Assembly: GCA_005882715.1 (NCBI GenBank)
Contig: VBEI01000080.1
Span: 1-7,739, forward strand
Direction: 5' to 3'
DNA length: 7,739 nucleotides
From: Chloroflexota bacterium
Lineage (GTDB): Bacteria > Chloroflexota > Dehalococcoidia > SM23-28-2 > RBG-16-64-32
Positions 1 through 6,303 of the stretch are shown here, piece by piece. Under the pieces are notes generated by a model. The model ran no database searches. It was not told the DNA's origin and was given only the letters and a program-made list of their open reading frames with translations. Both the position numbers and the translations under genes were made by a program. Each line of letters opens with the position of its first letter. Positions within the stretch are counted from its first letter, which is position 1.

Positions 1-974
1 AGGACGATCTCTAGGCATGTTCTTCCTTGGGGGGTCAGCAAGGTGCCGGTGCCGCCCGCTTGCATCCTCTGCTTAACGAGCCCGGCGACGCCGGCCACTA
101 TGCTGCCACCGGCCATCGAGACGAGCAGCCAGCCCGCGTAGTCAGCAGCGCCAAGACCATCAAAGAGACCCGGCTTTATATCTGGGGTTCTGCCCAGGAA
201 TCCGACGAGCACAAATGCCAGACCCATGTAGAGCAAAGCGATTCCTGCCGGCAGCGCAATTTCGAACCACTGCATGCGCTCTTCTCGGGCTTGCTCGCGG
301 AGACGGGTAATGAGCTTCCAGACGAGATACAGCACAATCGGAACTGCCGTTAGCGACGCGACGTATTTGCAGGCAAGGGCCGCCCCAAAGAAGACGCCGG
401 AGAATAAAAACCGGTCGGTGACCAGGAAATAAACGCAGCCGAGCATGAAGAAGAGCACAAACGTGTCGGGTGTCGCGATCCGGGATTGGGCGAAGACAAC
501 GCCCTCGCAGGTAAGGATGAAGGCTGCCGCGAGGCCCGCGATTTCGCTGTCGAAGAGCCTGCGGGCGAGCAGGTAGATGAACAACACGGAGCCCACTCCC
601 GCGAGGGCACCGAAGAAGCGCCAAGCGTACGGGTTCTCGAGACCACCTACGCCCGGTACCAGCGGTGGGGCAATGTCGTCGGCCACTTTGAAGATTTTCA
701 TAGCCCCCGCCATGAACTCCTTGGAGAGCGGTGGGTGCGTGTTCTCGTGGCCGTAGAACTGCCAGGCGGCGGGGTCGTTCCGGTATATCTCCTGGGCGGT
801 GCGAGGGAAGTAAGTCTCATCGAAGTAGAACTCGCCCGGAGTTCCAAGCCTCACGAAGCGAGTAAGGAAGGCGGCAATTAAAACGCCACCGAGCAATAGT
901 TGATAGACGCTGATATTTATTTGCGGCAGCGCGAACGGGGCCGCCTGCGCTTTCGCCTCGACACCGTCGGGCAC
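1..974 (-). CDS. PMT-family (GT39) protein O-mannosyltransferase, C-terminus cut by window edge
   Basis: I translated the minus strand directly: 324 codons without a stop run off the left edge. Known family role: PMT enzymes are multi-pass membrane proteins that move mannose from polyprenyl-phosphate-mannose to Ser/Thr of proteins being exported. Visible features: a first membrane segment near residues 24-42, then FDETYFPRTAQEIY at 51-64, whose Asp-Glu pair fits the acidic catalytic motif of the first external loop. HENTHPPLSK follows at 76-85, typical of PMT, then YAWRFFGALAG at 117-126 and SRIATPD at 164-170, with more helices to about residue 300. The GTG start at 974 lies 2 bp after the upstream gene's TGA, which suggests translational coupling; the ribosome-binding site is weak (GGGG). 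ArnT-like GT83 is an alternative, but HPPLSK favours PMT. The family is confident; the acceptor is inferred. Confidence 0.86.
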   Translation of the reverse strand, partial: MPDGVEAKAQAAPFALPQINISVYQLLLGGVLIAAFLTRFVRLGTPGEFYFDETYFPRTAQEIYRNDPAAWQFYGHENTHPPLSKEFMAGAMKIFKVADDIAPPLVPGVGGLENPYAWRFFGALAGVGSVLFIYLLARRLFDSEIAGLAAAFILTCEGVVFAQSRIATPDTFVLFFMLGCVYFLVTDRFLFSGVFFGAALACKYVASLTAVPIVLYLVWKLITRLREQAREERMQWFEIALPAGIALLYMGLAFVLVGFLGRTPDIKPGLFDGLGAADYAGWLLVSMAGGSIVAGVAGLVKQRMQAGGTGTLLTPQGRTCLEIV

Positions 975-976
975 TA

Positions 977-2563
977 TCAGGTTACCCCGACACGACGCGG
1001 TCGATTGATGATCACGTAAGCGGCAGCAAGCACGAGGGCGAGCGCGGCAACGAACAGCAGAGACAGGACCTGTACTGTGTCAAGGCCGGTGCTCAGGTTA
1101 TCTGTCCGCTCAAACCATTTGTAGAAGGCGGGCCACTTCAACGCATGCTGGTAATAGACGTAGACGTGATAGAGGTTGAAGAAGTGGATGACACCCAAGC
1201 TGAGGAAAGCGGCGAATAGGACCCTGCTGCGCAGAGCCACGGCCGCGGCCAGGAAAGGTAAGAAGAAAGCGAATGCGTAACGTTCGTGCATCCGCGTCAT
1301 GAAAACGTAAAAGACCAGGACGCAAAGGGAAGTCCCGAGGGCTAGGCCGCCGATTCCTTCGCTTTTCCTCATGAGCCAGATGATCGCGACGGTCGAAATT
1401 GCGTATAGAAATAGGCCCCACGCACGGTGATCGATGCTAAGGAATGTACCCTCGTCGGGCTTGATGCCGGAGACGTCCGGCTTGAAGCCTTCCGCTAAGC
1501 CGCCTACGTTCCAGAAGTTGTATGCGAAGAAGGAATTTACCGGGTATACCTCATTCGCCTTGTAGAGCTGGCCGATGATTTCCCACGGTTTGTATGTGAA
1601 GAAGGGGAAAATCAGCACGAGCGCGACCGCCAGGGAAAGCCCGACAGCCCGGTACCAGGTGGGGAACGACGGCAGGAGCTCTCGTATAGAAAGGCCGCTT
1701 GGGACGGAAGGCTCCCAGCGGTCCAACGCCATCCTGCCCAATCCCCGCAGGCCCTCAACGCCGCCGACCGCGGCTATTCCGCCAAACACGAGCCGGTAAC
1801 TGGCGTGCGGGTCCTGGTCGACCAGCGCAAGTCCCGCAATTCCGGCGGCGAGCACAGATAGACCCGTAAACAACTGCGTTGTGGCCTGGATCGGAGTTTC
1901 GGACCGGAAGCGTTTCATGATCCAAAAGGCGAGAAAGGGCAGAGCGGCGATGATCTGTGGCTTGATCAAGAAACCGATCGTGTACGCCAGGGCGCCCGAG
2001 ATCGGGCGCTCTGTCCCCACAAAGTAGATCGCCAGCAACAGGAATAGGGCCAGCAGGCTATCTACCTGACCCCAGACCGGTCCGATGAGAAGGACCGGTG
2101 GAAACAGCAAGTAGAGCGCGGCCGCCCCGATTCGCCATTCTCGCCGTTGGTCCTTCAGTAGCAAATACAGAACATACGCTGAGCCGATATCGGCGACGAT
2201 AGAGGGTAGCTTCAGAATGTACTCGAAGGTACTGAGACCGAAGCCTCCGAAGAGGCGGTCAAGCTCGCCGAAGAGCCAAAGGATATACATATAACCTGGC
2301 GCGTAGTCAGTGAAGAAGTCGGTGTTATAAAAGTTCCACGGATGGTCGCTTGCAAGTTGCCGGCTCCACGCCTGGAACGTCCCCGTGTCGATCTGAAATG
2401 CGGGCAAAAAGGCGAGCCCGAGGCGTAGTAGCAATCCGAACGCAAGCACGACGCCGATGCTCGGGACGCGAAGCGGCAGTTGGATCGCGAATTCAATTGT
2501 GGAGTCGACTGCAGAAACGTCTTCGCCGTGGAGGCCCGCCGCTCCTGCCTCTGCCTCAACCAT
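977..2563 (-). CDS. GT-C superfamily polytopic glycosyltransferase (mannosyltransferase-like)
   Basis: A 528-residue integral membrane protein with about a dozen hydrophobic segments and a short hydrophilic N-terminus (1-32). GT-C-type features: IDTGTFQAW at 58-66 with an Asp in the first external loop, TDYAPGYMY at 85-93, KLPSIVADI at 118-126, VWGQVDSL at 163-170, KPQ at 201-203, NFWN at 349-352 and RMHERY at 424-429. DY-x-P, WGQVD and MHERY recur in bacterial GT-C enzymes related to ALG6/PIG-M or the GT87/DUF2029 group, which use polyprenyl-phosphate sugars at the outer membrane face. The exact donor cannot be read here. I chose ATG 2563, preceded by GGACGGG at a fair distance; TTG at 2593 is in frame, adding 10 residues, but lacks a ribosome-binding site. 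The gene lies 2 bp upstream of the PMT gene, so the two probably form an operon. Confidence 0.83.
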   Translation of the reverse strand: MVEAEAGAAGLHGEDVSAVDSTIEFAIQLPLRVPSIGVVLAFGLLLRLGLAFLPAFQIDTGTFQAWSRQLASDHPWNFYNTDFFTDYAPGYMYILWLFGELDRLFGGFGLSTFEYILKLPSIVADIGSAYVLYLLLKDQRREWRIGAAALYLLFPPVLLIGPVWGQVDSLLALFLLLAIYFVGTERPISGALAYTIGFLIKPQIIAALPFLAFWIMKRFRSETPIQATTQLFTGLSVLAAGIAGLALVDQDPHASYRLVFGGIAAVGGVEGLRGLGRMALDRWEPSVPSGLSIRELLPSFPTWYRAVGLSLAVALVLIFPFFTYKPWEIIGQLYKANEVYPVNSFFAYNFWNVGGLAEGFKPDVSGIKPDEGTFLSIDHRAWGLFLYAISTVAIIWLMRKSEGIGGLALGTSLCVLVFYVFMTRMHERYAFAFFLPFLAAAVALRSRVLFAAFLSLGVIHFFNLYHVYVYYQHALKWPAFYKWFERTDNLSTGLDTVQVLSLLFVAALALVLAAAYVIINRPRRVGVT

Positions 2564-2641
2564 TAGCAGCCCGTCCGGTAGCTTTAAAGACAATCGGGGA
2601 AAATGGAACTAGTTACACTCAGTCTACTTTAGCGGTTTGGG

Positions 2642-2657
2642 CGCGGGCAAACCCGCG
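2642..2657. other. Perfect GC-rich hairpin in the divergent intergenic region
   Basis: CGCGGG, a CAAA loop and CCCGCG form a perfect 6-bp stem. An overlapping pairing is possible: GCGGTTTG just upstream can pair with CAAACCCGC with one bulge. No T-run follows on either strand, so an intrinsic terminator is unlikely. It sits in the 238-bp gap between the divergent glycosyltransferase and secreted-protein genes, where promoters for both are expected. I found no convincing sigma-70 promoter there; TATAGT at 2710-2715 is the best -10 but lacks a matching -35. Confidence 0.35.
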
Positions 2658-2801
2658 AGGTGACCATTGTGGAGCCTTCGATCTAAATGTATGTAGTGCC
2701 CGGCTGATGTATAGTCCAAGCAATGGCGCAGCCGGAGAAGGCTACTCGGCGGGTACGTTGTAGCAGCGACTGCCGGCACTTAGGTCCCAACCGGCGCGAC
2801 G

Positions 2802-3386
2802 ATGCCGACACGATCTGAACGCCGGCGACGCCTGCGTGCCGGAACGGATCCACAACGACCGCTGCTTAGACGGCGAGACCTGCTGATAGCCTGCGCAATC
2901 GCGGCGGCTGTCGGCATCGGGATTTTGGTCGTAGTACTAATTTCCGGCGGCAGCGGCGGCGGCGACTCCTCCGACCAGACCGTTACGGAGACGTTCTTCC
3001 CTCCGTACTCGCCCAACAGCCCGGACGGTCTCGCCATTGTCGCGCTCGCGCGGAGCTCGATCGAGGTGCTTCCTCGCGGCGAATGGCCCTCATTGTACGA
3101 CTCCTTCACGGCCGAATACCAGCAGCGCTGCCCGAAGGACCAGTTTGCGGCGGCGGGTGAAGCCGGCGCGCAGGAACAGGGTAGCAATCTGCCATTGCTC
3201 CGGTTCGTAAACCTCGAGCAAGTGTCGATTGAGGGCGATACAGCAAAGGCGGTGATCGTCGGCGAGATCCAGGGACTCCAGCAGTACAAACTACGGTCGG
3301 CTTTCCGCAAGATCGATGGTTCGTGGAAGATTTCTCCGACAGAGGGGACAGATGGCTGCAACGCCTTTGATCGCCTGCAGAGCTGA
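2802..3386 (+). CDS. Single-pass membrane protein with possible NTF2-like extracytoplasmic domain
   Basis: A 194-residue protein with a very basic cytoplasmic N-terminus (RSERRRRLR, LLRRRD), one membrane helix at about 27-48, a Gly/Ser linker (GGSGGGDSS) and an outside domain from about 60. In the domain, PRGEWPSLYDSFTAEYQQRC (91-110) followed by strands IEGDTAKAVIVGEI (143-156) and FRKIDGSWKIS (168-178) resembles small NTF2/SnoaL-like or DUF4878-type domains, with the usual closing strand of the type 'F-x-x-x-D-G-x-W-K-I'. Cys110 and Cys186 could form a disulfide. The function is unknown; such domains often bind ligands or proteins and need not be enzymes. The ATG is fixed by an in-frame TAG 24 bp upstream, although no clear ribosome-binding site precedes it. 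First of three plus-strand genes for exported proteins. Confidence 0.75.
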   Translation: MPTRSERRRRLRAGTDPQRPLLRRRDLLIACAIAAAVGIGILVVVLISGGSGGGDSSDQTVTETFFPPYSPNSPDGLAIVALARSSIEVLPRGEWPSLYDSFTAEYQQRCPKDQFAAAGEAGAQEQGSNLPLLRFVNLEQVSIEGDTAKAVIVGEIQGLQQYKLRSAFRKIDGSWKISPTEGTDGCNAFDRLQS

Positions 3387-3401
3387 TAGGGCGCCTCTGC
3401 T

Positions 3402-3421
3402 TGAAATTGGAGCTAATTTCA
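3402..3421. promoter_or_regulatory. AT-rich inverted repeat, operator-like or weak terminator
   Basis: TGAAATT and AATTTCA are perfect 7-bp arms around GGAGCT. It lies 15 bp past the stop of the preceding gene and just upstream of a candidate promoter. No T-run follows. An AT-rich palindrome here is unusual for the local composition and would fit a repressor site. Confidence 0.35.
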
Positions 3422-3442
3422 GAAGTTATGACAAGTGATTGG

Positions 3443-3472
3443 TTTACTTCTTACAGCCCCCTGTGTTATAGA
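3443..3472 (+). promoter_or_regulatory. Candidate extended -10 promoter for the lamin-tail protein gene
   Basis: TTTACT (3443-3448, 4/6 to TTGACA), an 18-bp spacer and TATAGA (3467-3472) preceded by TGT, giving an extended -10 (TGnTATAGA). The predicted transcription start near 3479 gives a leader of roughly 37 nt to the GTG at 3516. It would exclude the in-frame GTG at 3435 as the start. Not verified; such matches arise by chance. Confidence 0.35.
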
Positions 3473-3515
3473 ACGCCCGTGGCCCGGCTTCCCAGTTCAC
3501 GTGCGAGGTGTAACC

Positions 3516-4406
3516 GTGAATAGTGTGACCCGTCCTCTTGCCCTGACGAGCTCCATTCTGACGGGGCTTGTAATGTGTGGCGCGCTCGCCTTAGTCGTCT
3601 GGAGCTGGGCGTTTGCTCCCGGCGCTGCCGCTCAAGGAGTAGATGTCGCGATCACGGAGCTCGATTGCAACTCGGACCCGGAGATGATCGTGGTGTCAAA
3701 CAAAGGGGCGACGCCAGTCGACATGACGGGATGGAACCTGCAGAGCGACCCAACGACGAGCGAGTCGCTTCCGCTCCAGCAGTTCGGGTCGCTCTCGGCG
3801 GGCGAGACTCTGACGGTCCAGGCGGGACCATCAGCGCAGGGGTCCTTCGTCTGGTCGCATAGCCAGATCTTCCGTGATAACGATCCAACTGACTTCGCGC
3901 AGCTGGCAAGCGATGCCGGACAGGTCCTGTTGAAGGTGAACTGCAGCGCGGCCGCGCAGCAGACGGCAGCTCCAACCGCCGCGCCCACGGCTGCACCCAC
4001 CGCCGCCCCGGCGAGCCGAGCGCCGACGCCGGCCGCGACTGCATTGGCGGCCGCGGCAGCACCTGTGGGTGGCGGCCCGCCGGAAGTGGGGGCAACGGTG
4101 CCTCCGGGGCTGCTCATTGCAGCGGGTAGCGGTCTATTGTCAGCGGGGCTGGGAATGTTCGCTCTGCCGTTCGGCGGCAGACGGCGCAGGAACGCAGCTG
4201 CTACGAAGCTCGCCGAGCAGGAACCACCGCCGCCCGAGGTCCGGCTTCTTCCGGCGGGGAACGTGCCTGAGCGAAGAACCCGAACAGGCGAGTCGCGCAG
4301 TGCTCGGGGGATTCGCAGTCCGTACATCTTTCTGATGGTGATCGGCCTTCTGCTCGTCGCGACTCTGCTCTTCTTGCTCCAATTCGGGGAACAGAAGCGG
4401 GAATAG
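3516..4406 (+). CDS. Exported lamin-tail-domain (LTD) protein with Ala-Pro-Thr linker and two C-terminal membrane helices
   Basis: 296 residues from GTG 3516, chosen because GAGGTG ends 5 bp before it and a candidate promoter lies between it and the longer in-frame GTG (3435). A signal peptide spans 1-40 with an Ala-x-Ala type end (APGAAAQ). Residues about 43-145 resemble the lamin-tail Ig-like fold: VDVAITELDC, MIVVSNKGATPVDMTGWNLQ (58-77), then the SLSAGETLTV strand. This domain is common on bacterial secreted proteins, often beside nucleases, but no enzyme domain is present here. A PTAAPTAAPTAAP linker follows (about 150-180), then a helix near 192-215 ending GGRRRR, a basic segment of about 60 residues, and a second helix (SPYIFLMVIGLLL onward). 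The topology suggests an outside LTD domain, a cytoplasmic basic loop and a second span. The Thr/Ala/Pro linker is a plausible O-glycosylation site. Function unknown. Confidence 0.78.
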   Translation: MNSVTRPLALTSSILTGLVMCGALALVVWSWAFAPGAAAQGVDVAITELDCNSDPEMIVVSNKGATPVDMTGWNLQSDPTTSESLPLQQFGSLSAGETLTVQAGPSAQGSFVWSHSQIFRDNDPTDFAQLASDAGQVLLKVNCSAAAQQTAAPTAAPTAAPTAAPASRAPTPAATALAAAAAPVGGGPPEVGATVPPGLLIAAGSGLLSAGLGMFALPFGGRRRRNAAATKLAEQEPPPPEVRLLPAGNVPERRTRTGESRSARGIRSPYIFLMVIGLLLVATLLFLLQFGEQKRE

Positions 4407-4469
4407 AAGGGGCGCTCCAAGGGCAGTAATCGCCGGCGCCGCCGAGCCTCTATGCGTGTCGTCCGGGGC

Positions 4470-4475
4470 GGAGGT
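4470..4475 (+). promoter_or_regulatory. Shine-Dalgarno sequence deciding a TTG start
   Basis: GGAGGT lies 8 bp before the TTG at 4484 and is a near-ideal ribosome-binding site. It fixes this unusual start codon; no ATG or GTG in the frame has a comparable signal. Confidence 0.65.
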
Positions 4476-4483
4476 CATCGGTA

Positions 4484-5398
4484 TTGCCTGACTTAGTCAT
4501 CGGACGCCGAGATTCAGGCGATGATGACTGGCACTGGTATCCGGTTCCTACAGGCGATCGGCCGGATGGCAAGGGCCCGCGACGCCCCCGGGCAGGCCTG
4601 CTTCTAGCAGCTATAGGCGCTATCTTGACCGGCGTAGGCGTTCTACTCCTCGTGCTCTCAACCGACAACGACAGCAGTTCCGGTAGCCAGCCCTCGCCGA
4701 CTGCATTGCCGGCCTCGGGAGGACCGGCTACGCCCAGGGCGACGACCGCAGCAACGCTCGCATCGTCAGCTACTCCGATTTCGGGCTCGTCATCGCCAGC
4801 CGCACCGGGCGACGTTCGCTTGTTCATATGGTCCAGACAACAAAAGCAATGGCTTGGCTCAGACCTCGCCAAGGACGACCCGGGATACCGGGAAGGCGAC
4901 GCGGTACCCTTCATGATTCGGATCGACAACGCGGTTGCTTCAGTCCTCTACGAGGTGGAGATCAGCTATTGGTGTCACACTTCGGATGGCGCGGCTTTCG
5001 ACTACCTTTCCAACCCGTCCGCCGAAGATAGCGCCAGCCAGACGACGCCACCCGGACCCGGAAGGCGGGAGGATGCATCCATCCCAATTCCGGATGACAG
5101 CGCGATTAGCTTCGACGCAAGCGGTCGTCGTTTTAAGGCCTGGGGTGGAAGCTTCCAGCAGGCGCCCGAAGGTCCGTCGCCGGACACTCCCTGTCAGACG
5201 GACAAGCGCTTTAGTCTCAGCCTGATGGCACAAGGCGGCAGCATGTTCCTCATCTGGGGAGGCCATCTGGCGTCTAAGAGTGACTGGGGTGAGAACCAGG
5301 GCGCCTCTAGCCAGCGATCTGCAATCTACATGGAGGTGAGCGTTGGCCAGAGTAGCCCGCAGAAGCTGGGTGTTGGGCCGGACGCCATAGCGCCGTAA
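4484..5398 (+). CDS. Single-pass membrane protein with Ser/Thr/Pro stalk and unrecognised ectodomain
   Basis: 304 residues from a TTG start with a strong ribosome-binding site. An acidic and aromatic cytoplasmic N-terminus (DSGDDDWHWYPVP, 10-22) is followed by PRRPR, then a membrane helix at about 37-59 and a Ser/Thr/Pro/Ala-rich stalk (60-108), likely extended and open to O-glycosylation. The ectodomain (109-304) begins VRLFIWSRQQKQW and appears beta-rich: VPFMIRIDNAVASVLYEVEI at 141-160 resembles an Ig-like strand pair. Cys164 and Cys237 could pair. MFLIWGGHLASKSDWGENQG (254-273) is a Trp/Gly-rich segment that I loosely associate with large surface proteins of Chloroflexota; I cannot assign a named domain. 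It starts 77 bp after the lamin-tail gene with no terminator seen, so co-transcription is likely. Function unknown. Confidence 0.75.
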   Translation: MPDLVIGRRDSGDDDWHWYPVPTGDRPDGKGPRRPRAGLLLAAIGAILTGVGVLLLVLSTDNDSSSGSQPSPTALPASGGPATPRATTAATLASSATPISGSSSPAAPGDVRLFIWSRQQKQWLGSDLAKDDPGYREGDAVPFMIRIDNAVASVLYEVEISYWCHTSDGAAFDYLSNPSAEDSASQTTPPGPGRREDASIPIPDDSAISFDASGRRFKAWGGSFQQAPEGPSPDTPCQTDKRFSLSLMAQGGSMFLIWGGHLASKSDWGENQGASSQRSAIYMEVSVGQSSPQKLGVGPDAIAP

Positions 5399-5445
5399 GA
5401 TAAGCGGGCCCGAGCGTCAAGCCGCCGAATAGTTGCTGAAAAGAA

Positions 5446-5473
5446 GAGAGGGCGTCCCGTAGGACGCCCTCTC
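5446..5473. terminator. Bidirectional intrinsic terminator between convergent genes
   Basis: GAGAGGGCGTCC and GGACGCCCTCTC form a perfect 12-bp stem around a CGTA loop. On the minus strand it is followed by TTCTTTTC, a good U-rich tail for ending the minus-strand gene whose stop lies at 5495. On the plus strand the tail (CTCATCC) is poor, but the stem may still slow or stop transcription from the gene ending at 5398. Confidence 0.8.
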
Positions 5474-5494
5474 CTCATCCCCGCCCCGTATAAG

Positions 5495-5983
5495 TCAATC
5501 GTCTAGTTTATGCTCGCTCCGGCAGAGAACTCGTATGCCGGCCGGGACGAGCAGCCCGCCAAGAAGCATCCCCAGCAGAACGGCGAGGCTGTCGTTCTGA
5601 GCAGGAGCATCGGGATTGCCCCCGGTCTCGGGAAAGCCGGCCGGAAGCGGAGGATCTGCCTGCCGATAGGGCGCCTGAATCACCGCCAAGCTGACGGGTG
5701 TGGGCGCCGGTGTCGGCGTCGAGCCTCTCTCGATAGCCGGCGTGACGGACGGCGTAGTCTTGGGCGTCGGTGTTCCCGTTGACACCCGCTCAGTTTCCGG
5801 CGTCGGGGTAGGCGTCACTTCAGGGGCATCTGTCGCAGTCGCCGTTGGAGTAGCCGTAGCGATCGTTGTCGCTGTCGCCGTCTCAGTCGGCGTCGCTGTC
5901 GGCGTGTCGGTCGGCGTCGCTGTCGGCACGTCGGTGGGCGTCACTGTTGGCGTGTCGGTCGGCGTTGCTGTCGGCGTGTCGGT
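5495..5983 (-). pseudogene. Frameshifted 3' part of the PT-repeat surface protein: repeat end plus PxTG-type cell-surface anchor
   Basis: This is the continuation, in another frame, of the gene beginning at 6885. It keeps the Pro/Thr repeat (TPTATPTDTPTVTPTDVPT) and then a varied Pro/Thr/Glu stretch, and ends in a sortase-like sorting signal. The signal is FPETGG (codons 5618-5635), about 10 polar residues, a hydrophobic helix (SLAVLLGMLLGGLLVPAGI), then a short tail with Arg, Lys and His before TGA 5497-5495. Frame, composition and repeat register match the upstream part, and nothing precedes it that looks like an independent start. Comparison of 24-nt repeat units places a 4-nt deletion (CGGC on the plus strand) after position 5983. 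Restored, the protein would be about 464 residues. The anchor is convincing; whether the break is biological or an assembly error is unknown. Confidence 0.72.
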
Positions 5984-6303
5984 GTCGCTGTCGGTGCGTC
6001 CGTCGGCGTCGCAGTCGGCACGTCGGTGGGCGTCGCAGTCGGCACGTCGGTGGGCGTCGCGGTCGGCTCGTCGGTGGGCGTCGCGGTCGGTGTGGCGGTC
6101 GGCGTAGCCGTTGGGGTATCGGTCGGTGTGGCGGTCGGTGTGGCGGTCGGCGTGGCCGTCGGCGTGGCGCTTGGCGTGGCCGTTGGGGTGGCGGTTGGCG
6201 TGGCCGTCGGCGTGGCCGTTGGGGTGGCCGTCGGCGTGGCGGTTGGCGTGGCCGCAGGAGTCGCCGTGGCCGCCGGCGTCGGAGTCGGCGCCGGTGTCGC
6301 CGC
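5697..6303 (-). repeat. Tandem 12/24-nt repeat encoding the Pro-Thr stalk
   Basis: Degenerate 12-nt units (plus-strand form near GGCGTGGCCGTC) encode ATPT, and 24-nt units encode PTATPTDT, PTATPTDV or PTATPTDA. The 12-nt form dominates at about 6110-6255 and the 24-nt form at about 5880-6110; toward 5700 the repeat decays into less regular Pro/Thr/Glu. Third-position changes are frequent, so the repeat is old or kept for its protein. Such arrays are prone to slippage, and one unit pair carries the 4-nt loss that shifts the frame. Confidence 0.85.

Noticed and set aside
160..646. Two minus-strand open frames of 154 and 98 residues
   Set aside because: They are shadows of the PMT gene in other frames; the PMT frame shows family motifs throughout and no stop.
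2350..2763. Plus-strand 137-codon frame over the glycosyltransferase start
   Set aside because: It is Arg-rich and featureless, and spans the start of a convincing membrane enzyme on the other strand.
2780..3361. Minus-strand 193-codon frame opposite the NTF2-like gene
   Set aside because: It is almost fully antisense to a frame with a clear membrane helix and ordered domain, and has no recognisable family feature.
3435..3515. GTG 3435 as the start of the lamin-tail gene
   Set aside because: It lacks a ribosome-binding site and would put 27 extra residues before the signal peptide; GTG 3516 has GAGGTG close upstream.
3632..4420. Minus-strand 262-codon frame opposite the lamin-tail gene
   Set aside because: It is low in membrane or domain features and rich in Arg/Ser/Pro as expected of an antisense shadow; the plus-strand protein has signal peptide, domain and helices.
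5880..6255. Regular repeats as a CRISPR array
   Set aside because: The units are contiguous 12/24-mers without unique spacers and stay in coding register, so this is a protein repeat.
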